Of a DNA stretch of 64,000 nt, positions 59,990 through 64,000 are shown in pieces. The stretch covers positions 1-64,000 of the forward strand of contig NZ_BBWQ01000008.1 in NCBI RefSeq assembly GCF_001463885.1, written 5' to 3'. This DNA is from Aureimonas altamirensis (GTDB taxonomy: Bacteria; Pseudomonadota; Alphaproteobacteria; Rhizobiales; Rhizobiaceae). Both the position numbers and the translations under genes were made by a program. The notes beneath the pieces were generated by a model. The model was not told the DNA's origin and did no database searches. It worked only from the letters and a program-made list of their open reading frames with translations. The stretch's first letter is position 1, and each line of letters opens with the position of its first letter.

Positions 59990-60095
59990 TCCTCACCGAT
60001 AGCCGTAACCACGCATCCCCGCATTTCTCGCGGTGCAGCATGGTTTCGTGCGGCATTTGGCGCCCTGCCGGCCGAATTGACTTGTGAGAAGGAAA

Positions 60096-60111
60096 GTGAA
60101 AGAACTTTCGC
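60096..60111. promoter_or_regulatory. Dyad upstream of eryD (putative EryD site)
   Basis: GTGAAAGAACTTTCGC is a near-palindrome (arms GTGAAAG and CTTTCGC, one mismatch) 42 bp before the eryD ATG. An autoregulatory site for EryD is the natural guess. Confidence 0.45.
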
Positions 60112-60152
60112 CAACGTAAAATAATTTCACCTGTATCAGGGTGTGGAGGGTC

Positions 60153-61118
60153 ATGTCCCGCATATCGCGCCGCCTGGCAGACGACAGCCTCGCCATCCGC
60201 GCGGCATGGCTGCATTTCGGCGCCGGCCTGACGCAGGCCGAAGTTGCCGAGCGGCTGGGCGTATCGAGCGTCAAGGCGCATCGTCTGGTTGCGCGCGCCA
60301 GTCAGACCGGCGCGGTCAAGGTGGTGATCGAGGGGGATGTCACCGAGTGCCTCCAACTGGAGGACCGGTTGTCGGAGCGTTTCGGCCTGACGCGCTGCGA
60401 GGTGGTGCCCGATCTCTTCGAAAGCGGATTGCCGCTGCGCGCGCTGGGCATGGCCGGCGCCGCTTTCATGCGGCGCGAGATCGAAACCATGCAGGGTGGC
60501 GGCGTGATCGGGCTGGGCCACGGACGCACGCTGGCTGCCGCCATCTCTTCCATGCCGAAGGTGGATGGCGGGCAGGTGCGCTTCGTGTCGCTGCTCGGCG
60601 GGCTCACCCGCAACTTCCTGGCCAACCCGCATGACGTGATGCACCGCCTGGCCGAGAATACCGGCGCGGCGGCCTATGTGCTGCCGGTTCCGTTCTTTGC
60701 CAATTCGGTTGCGGATCGCGATGTGCTGCTGGCGCAGCGCGGCGTCAACGACGTTTTCCAGATGGCGTTGAACGCCGACCTGATGTTCGTCGGCATCGGC
60801 ATCGCGCAGCCGGAGGCCCAGCTTGTCGCCTCGCGCATGATCGATATCGAGGAAATCCGAGAAGTGCAGGCCGGCGGCGGCGTCGGAGAGATGTTGGGCC
60901 ACTTCTTCGACAGGGATGGCCTGCCCATCGAGACGTCATTGTCGGCCCGCACCGTTTCGCCCGGGATCGAGCTGCTCAAGGACAGGCGGATCGTGGCGCT
61001 GGCCGGCGGCGAGGGCAAGGTTCGCGGCATACGCTCGGTGTTGAAGAGCGGGCTTCTGGCCGGGCTGATCACCGACGAGAAGACAGCATCGGCCCTGCTT
61101 GAGACGGATTCGTTCTGA
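60153..61118 (+). CDS. eryD: SorC/DeoR-type erythritol regulator EryD
   Basis: 321-aa regulator: N-terminal HTH (GLTQAEVAERLGVSSVKAHRLV) and a SorC sugar-binding domain (about 60-315) with VSLLGGLTRNFLANPHDV. It matches EryD of Brucella and Rhizobium, which represses the ery operon and is relieved by erythritol. GGAGGG stands 5 bp before ATG 60153. Here it precedes eryA, whereas eryD follows eryC in Brucella. Confidence 0.92.
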   Translation: MSRISRRLADDSLAIRAAWLHFGAGLTQAEVAERLGVSSVKAHRLVARASQTGAVKVVIEGDVTECLQLEDRLSERFGLTRCEVVPDLFESGLPLRALGMAGAAFMRREIETMQGGGVIGLGHGRTLAAAISSMPKVDGGQVRFVSLLGGLTRNFLANPHDVMHRLAENTGAAAYVLPVPFFANSVADRDVLLAQRGVNDVFQMALNADLMFVGIGIAQPEAQLVASRMIDIEEIREVQAGGGVGEMLGHFFDRDGLPIETSLSARTVSPGIELLKDRRIVALAGGEGKVRGIRSVLKSGLLAGLITDEKTASALLETDSF

Positions 61119-61141
61119 GGCCGGGCGTGGGAGGAAAGACA

Positions 61142-62797
61142 ATGCAAGCTCCGTCGACGGGCAAGGATGTCGTGATCGGCATCGATGCCGGCACATCCGT
61201 CATCAAGGCCGTCGCCTTCGATCTTTCCGGGCGGCAGCTCGCGGTTGCCTCGGTTCTCAACCGCTATTCGCATGGGCCGGATGGCGCCGCGACCCAATCG
61301 CTGGAGCAGACATGGGCCGATTGCGTGGAGGCCCTGCGCGAGCTGGTGGCCGGCACGCCGGGCCTTGCCGCGCGCGTCGCTGCCCTGTCCGTGACCGGGC
61401 AGGGCGACGGGACATGGCTTGTCGGCGCGGGAAACCGCCCGGTTGGCGATGCCTGGCTGTGGCTGGATGCACGGGCCGCGCCGACCGTGCGCCGGCTGCG
61501 CGACGCCGCGCACGAGCGGGCGCGCTTTGAGGCAACCGGCACCGGGCTCAATACCTGCCAGCAGGGCGCGCAGATGGCGCATATGGCCAGCGCCGCGCCG
61601 GAGCTGTTGCAGCAGGCTGAGACTGCTCTTCATTGCAAGGATTGGCTGTATCTCAACCTGACGGGCGTGCGTGCCACCGACCCGTCGGAAGCCAGCTTCA
61701 CCTTTGGCGATTTTCGCCGCCGCGCCTATGACGATGCCGTCATCGACGCGCTGGGGCTGACGCGCCAGCGTCGTCTTCTGCCGGACATCATCGACGGCAC
61801 GCGGGTGACGCACAAATTGACGCAGGCCGCTGCCGACGTAACCGGCCTTCTTGCCGGAACGCCGGTCTCTCTCGGCTTCGTCGACATGGTGATGACGGCG
61901 CTCGGTGCGGGCGTCCATACCGGGCATCGCAATGCCGCCTGCTCCACCGTGGGGTCCACCGGCGTGCACATGCGCGCCGTCGCGGCCGACGAGGTGGTGC
62001 TGAACGACGAGGGGACGGGCTACGTCATCCTGCTTCCGGTGCCCGGAATGGTCACCCAGGTGCAGACCAACATGGCTGCGACGCTGAACATCGACTGGCT
62101 GCTGCGCGTGGCCGGCGATCTTCTGGCAGAGGCCGGCCAGCCGATCGCGCACGCGGACCTCGTCCGCCGGATCGATGGCTGGATGGATCGCAGTCGCCCC
62201 GGCTCGATCCTCTACCATCCCTATATTTCCGATACCGGTGAACGCGGACCCTTCATCGACGCCAATGCGCGCGCCAGCTTCATCGGGCTCGCCGCAACCC
62301 ATCGCTTTGCCGACCTTGTCCGGGCGGTCGTCGAGGGGCTCGGCATGGCCACGCGCGATTGCTACGCCGCAATGGGCGACATGCCGGCCGAGCTGCGGCT
62401 GACGGGTGGTGCGGCGCGCTCGCGCGCCTTGCGTCAGGTGCTGTCGGCAGCCATCGGCGCGCCTGTCCGCGTGTCTGCCCGTGAAGAGGCCGGGGCCGCC
62501 GGTGCGGCCATGATGGCCGCCGTCGCCATCGGCGCCTACCCGGATATGGATAGCTGCATCGCAGAATGGGTAACGCCGCTTCTGGGCGCCGCCGAACACC
62601 CGGACGCCGACCTTAAGACGATCTACGACCGCGATTTCGCCGCCTATGGGCAGGCGCGCCGCGCCCTGGAAGGGGTGTGGCAGACGATGGCGGACAACCG
62701 TGGGGCCGGCATCGGCAGGGCCGACGCCGACGAACCCGCGCGCGAGCATACGGAACAGACCATGGACGCCGCCGAGGCGACCGAAGGGAGTGCATGA
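61142..62797 (+). CDS. eryA: Erythritol kinase EryA
   Basis: 551-aa FGGY kinase that makes L-erythritol 4-phosphate. IGIDAGTSVIKAVAFDLSGR and AVTGQGDGTWLVG-type motifs and LNTCQQGAQMAHM are typical of EryA rather than glycerol kinase. The C-terminal 30 residues are a charged tail beyond the usual end. ATG at 61142 follows GGAGGAAAG. The stop overlaps the eryB ATG by 1 bp. Confidence 0.94.
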   Translation: MQAPSTGKDVVIGIDAGTSVIKAVAFDLSGRQLAVASVLNRYSHGPDGAATQSLEQTWADCVEALRELVAGTPGLAARVAALSVTGQGDGTWLVGAGNRPVGDAWLWLDARAAPTVRRLRDAAHERARFEATGTGLNTCQQGAQMAHMASAAPELLQQAETALHCKDWLYLNLTGVRATDPSEASFTFGDFRRRAYDDAVIDALGLTRQRRLLPDIIDGTRVTHKLTQAAADVTGLLAGTPVSLGFVDMVMTALGAGVHTGHRNAACSTVGSTGVHMRAVAADEVVLNDEGTGYVILLPVPGMVTQVQTNMAATLNIDWLLRVAGDLLAEAGQPIAHADLVRRIDGWMDRSRPGSILYHPYISDTGERGPFIDANARASFIGLAATHRFADLVRAVVEGLGMATRDCYAAMGDMPAELRLTGGAARSRALRQVLSAAIGAPVRVSAREEAGAAGAAMMAAVAIGAYPDMDSCIAEWVTPLLGAAEHPDADLKTIYDRDFAAYGQARRALEGVWQTMADNRGAGIGRADADEPAREHTEQTMDAAEATEGSA

Positions 62798-64000
62798 TGA
62801 GCGATACCCAAATGATCGATCTGCTGGTCGTCGGCGGCGGCATCAATGGCGCGGGCATCGCGCGGGATGCGGCGGGGCGGGGCCTTTCCGTCGTCCTGTG
62901 CGAAAAGGACGATCTGGCGCAGGGCACCTCGTCGCGGTCCGGCAAGCTGGTGCATGGCGGCCTGCGCTACCTGGAATATTACGAGTTCCGGCTGGTGCGC
63001 GAGGCGTTGATCGAGCGCGAGGTGCTGCTGAACGCGGCGCCGCATATCATCTGGCCGATGCGCTTCGTGCTGCCGCACAGCCCCAACGACAGGCCGGCAT
63101 GGCTGGTGCGGCTGGGCCTGTTCCTTTACGACCATCTCGGCGGACGCCGGAAGCTGCCGGGTACACGCTCGCTGGATCTGCGGCGCGACCCGGAGGGTGC
63201 GCCCATCAAGGATAGCTACACGCGCGGCTTCGAATATTCGGATTGCTGGGTGGACGATGCCCGGCTGGTGGTGCTGAACGCCGTCGGCGCGGCTGAAAAG
63301 GGCGCCGAGGTTCTGACGCGCACCGCCTGCACCAGTGTCCGGCGCAGCGACGGCGCCTGGACGGCCGAGCTGACCAACCGCGAAACCGGCGAAAAGCGCA
63401 CGCTGAGGGCCAAGGTCGTGGTGAATGCCGGCGGCCCATGGGTGAAGGATATCGCGGGCCGGGTCGCCGGCAGCAACAGCCCACGCAATGTGCGCCTGGT
63501 GAAGGGCAGCCACATCATCGTTCCGAAGTTCTGGGAAGGCTCGCAGGCCTATCTGGTGCAGAACGACGACAAGCGCGTCATCTTCATCAACCCGTACGAG
63601 GGCGACAAGGCGCTGATCGGCACGACCGACATTCCCTATGAAGGCCGGCCCGAGGACGTGACCGCCGACGAAAGCGAGATCGGCTACCTGCTGGACGTGG
63701 TGAACCGCTACTTCAAGGAGCAGTTGCGGCGCGAGGACATCCTCCATGCCTTCTCCGGCGTGCGTCCTTTGTTCGATGACGGCAAGGGCAACCCTTCGGC
63801 CGTGACGCGCGACTACACCTTCGACCTCGACGAAACCGATGGCGTGCCGCTGCTGAACGTCTTTGGCGGCAAGATCACCACCTTCCGCAAGCTGGCCGAG
63901 CATGCGGTGGAGAAGATCGAGAATTATTTCCCGGGCATGGCGGGTTCGTGGACCAGCGGCGCGCCGCTGCCGGGCGGCGAAATCCCGAACGCGGATTTCG
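62797..64000 (+). CDS. eryB: Erythritol-phosphate dehydrogenase EryB (3' end outside window)
   Basis: GlpD-family FAD dehydrogenase, 401 residues visible; the frame is open at the right edge. FAD motif LLVVGGGINGAGIARDAAGRG, SSRSGKLVHGGLRYLEYYEF and RVIFINPYEGDKALIGTTD are present. It oxidises L-erythritol 4-phosphate to L-3-tetrulose 4-phosphate. It follows eryA at once, the classic ery order, and is clearly distinct from the GlpD-like protein at 50420. ATG at 62797 is preferred over 62794 (other frame). Confidence 0.94.
   Translation, partial: MSDTQMIDLLVVGGGINGAGIARDAAGRGLSVVLCEKDDLAQGTSSRSGKLVHGGLRYLEYYEFRLVREALIEREVLLNAAPHIIWPMRFVLPHSPNDRPAWLVRLGLFLYDHLGGRRKLPGTRSLDLRRDPEGAPIKDSYTRGFEYSDCWVDDARLVVLNAVGAAEKGAEVLTRTACTSVRRSDGAWTAELTNRETGEKRTLRAKVVVNAGGPWVKDIAGRVAGSNSPRNVRLVKGSHIIVPKFWEGSQAYLVQNDDKRVIFINPYEGDKALIGTTDIPYEGRPEDVTADESEIGYLLDVVNRYFKEQLRREDILHAFSGVRPLFDDGKGNPSAVTRDYTFDLDETDGVPLLNVFGGKITTFRKLAEHAVEKIENYFPGMAGSWTSGAPLPGGEIPNADF

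Larger units (their letters stand above)
59719..60152. other. 434-bp divergent regulatory region of the ery operons
   Basis: No gene is supported here. It separates the DUF2291-eryEFG operon from eryD-eryA-eryB. It contains a minus-strand promoter (59960-59989), TGTTAT and near-palindromic ATAATGTTAT at the -10, and a dyad at 60096-60111. The leader to the DUF2291 gene would be about 235 nt long, long enough to hold unknown control. Confidence 0.7.

Noticed and set aside
62644-63903. 419-codon open frame on the minus strand
   Set aside because: Antisense to eryA and eryB, which show full family motifs on the other strand.
1-64000. Mobile elements, CRISPR arrays, tRNA or rRNA genes
   Set aside because: No transposase, integrase, regularly spaced repeats, or tRNA/rRNA signatures were seen on either strand.

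Overview
The window is GC-rich, gene-dense alphaproteobacterial DNA with 63 protein genes, two of them cut by the window edges. I see no tRNA, rRNA, insertion sequence, phage gene or CRISPR array. The gene content points to Hyphomicrobiales (Rhizobiales): the hflX to mazG neighbourhood, a Brucella/Rhizobium-type erythritol locus (eryD-eryA-eryB divergent from eryEFG, plus eryR-eryH-eryI), and a RibH2-type lumazine synthase behind an FMN riboswitch. I cannot name the genus; Rhizobiaceae and Aurantimonadaceae are both plausible.

Layout. 1-6.3 kb is core and sensory: the hflX end, an Asp/Glu racemase, mazG, a degenerate SDR, a glutaredoxin-MauE fusion behind a MerR/CueR-like dyad, and a hybrid histidine kinase. 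6.4-12.4 kb is a minus-strand catabolic operon: ALDH, HIBADH-type dehydrogenase, LysR regulator, M20 amidohydrolase and a DUF3100 membrane pair. 12.5-18.1 kb holds a xylitol-type dehydrogenase, a membrane protein, a class III aminotransferase divergent from a PuuR-like regulator, and a PAS-GGDEF diguanylate cyclase. 18.1-25.0 kb is a GntR-controlled locus combining an amino-acid-type ABC importer with sugar-phosphate enzymes (RpiB-like isomerase, ribokinase, HAD phosphatase, HIBADH-like dehydrogenase); its substrate is not obvious. 25.0-28.5 kb is an ECF transporter (S-A-T order) overlapping a phosphoribosyltransferase gene, behind a near-consensus sigma-54 promoter. 28.6-30.4 kb is a KefB-type antiporter. 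30.4-38.1 kb is a carbohydrate ABC transporter with a divergent ATPase gene, GntR regulator, esterase, epimerase and Gfo/Idh oxidoreductase. 38.2-44.1 kb is a NitT/TauT-type importer with FAH-family hydrolase, GntR regulator and gamma-glutamyltransferase-like protein. 44.1-45.2 kb is an Xre/MbcA-RES toxin-antitoxin pair with a dyad operator. queF and a TauE exporter follow.

46.5-64 kb is a polyol catabolism region. EryEFG imports erythritol; EryA phosphorylates it, EryB oxidises it, and EryH (TpiA2) and EryI (RpiB) carry the tetrulose phosphate to erythrose 4-phosphate. EryR (DeoR) and EryD (SorC) are the regulators. EryC, the racemase of this pathway, is not in the window and probably lies just beyond its right edge. 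Inside this region sits a second, parallel unit (pentulose-type FGGY kinase, DeoR regulator, GlpD-like dehydrogenase, another DeoR regulator) with no transporter of its own, plus riboswitch-controlled ribH2.

Most transcription units are tight operons with 4-bp ATGA overlaps. Several inverted repeats between genes look like operators or terminators and are listed separately.
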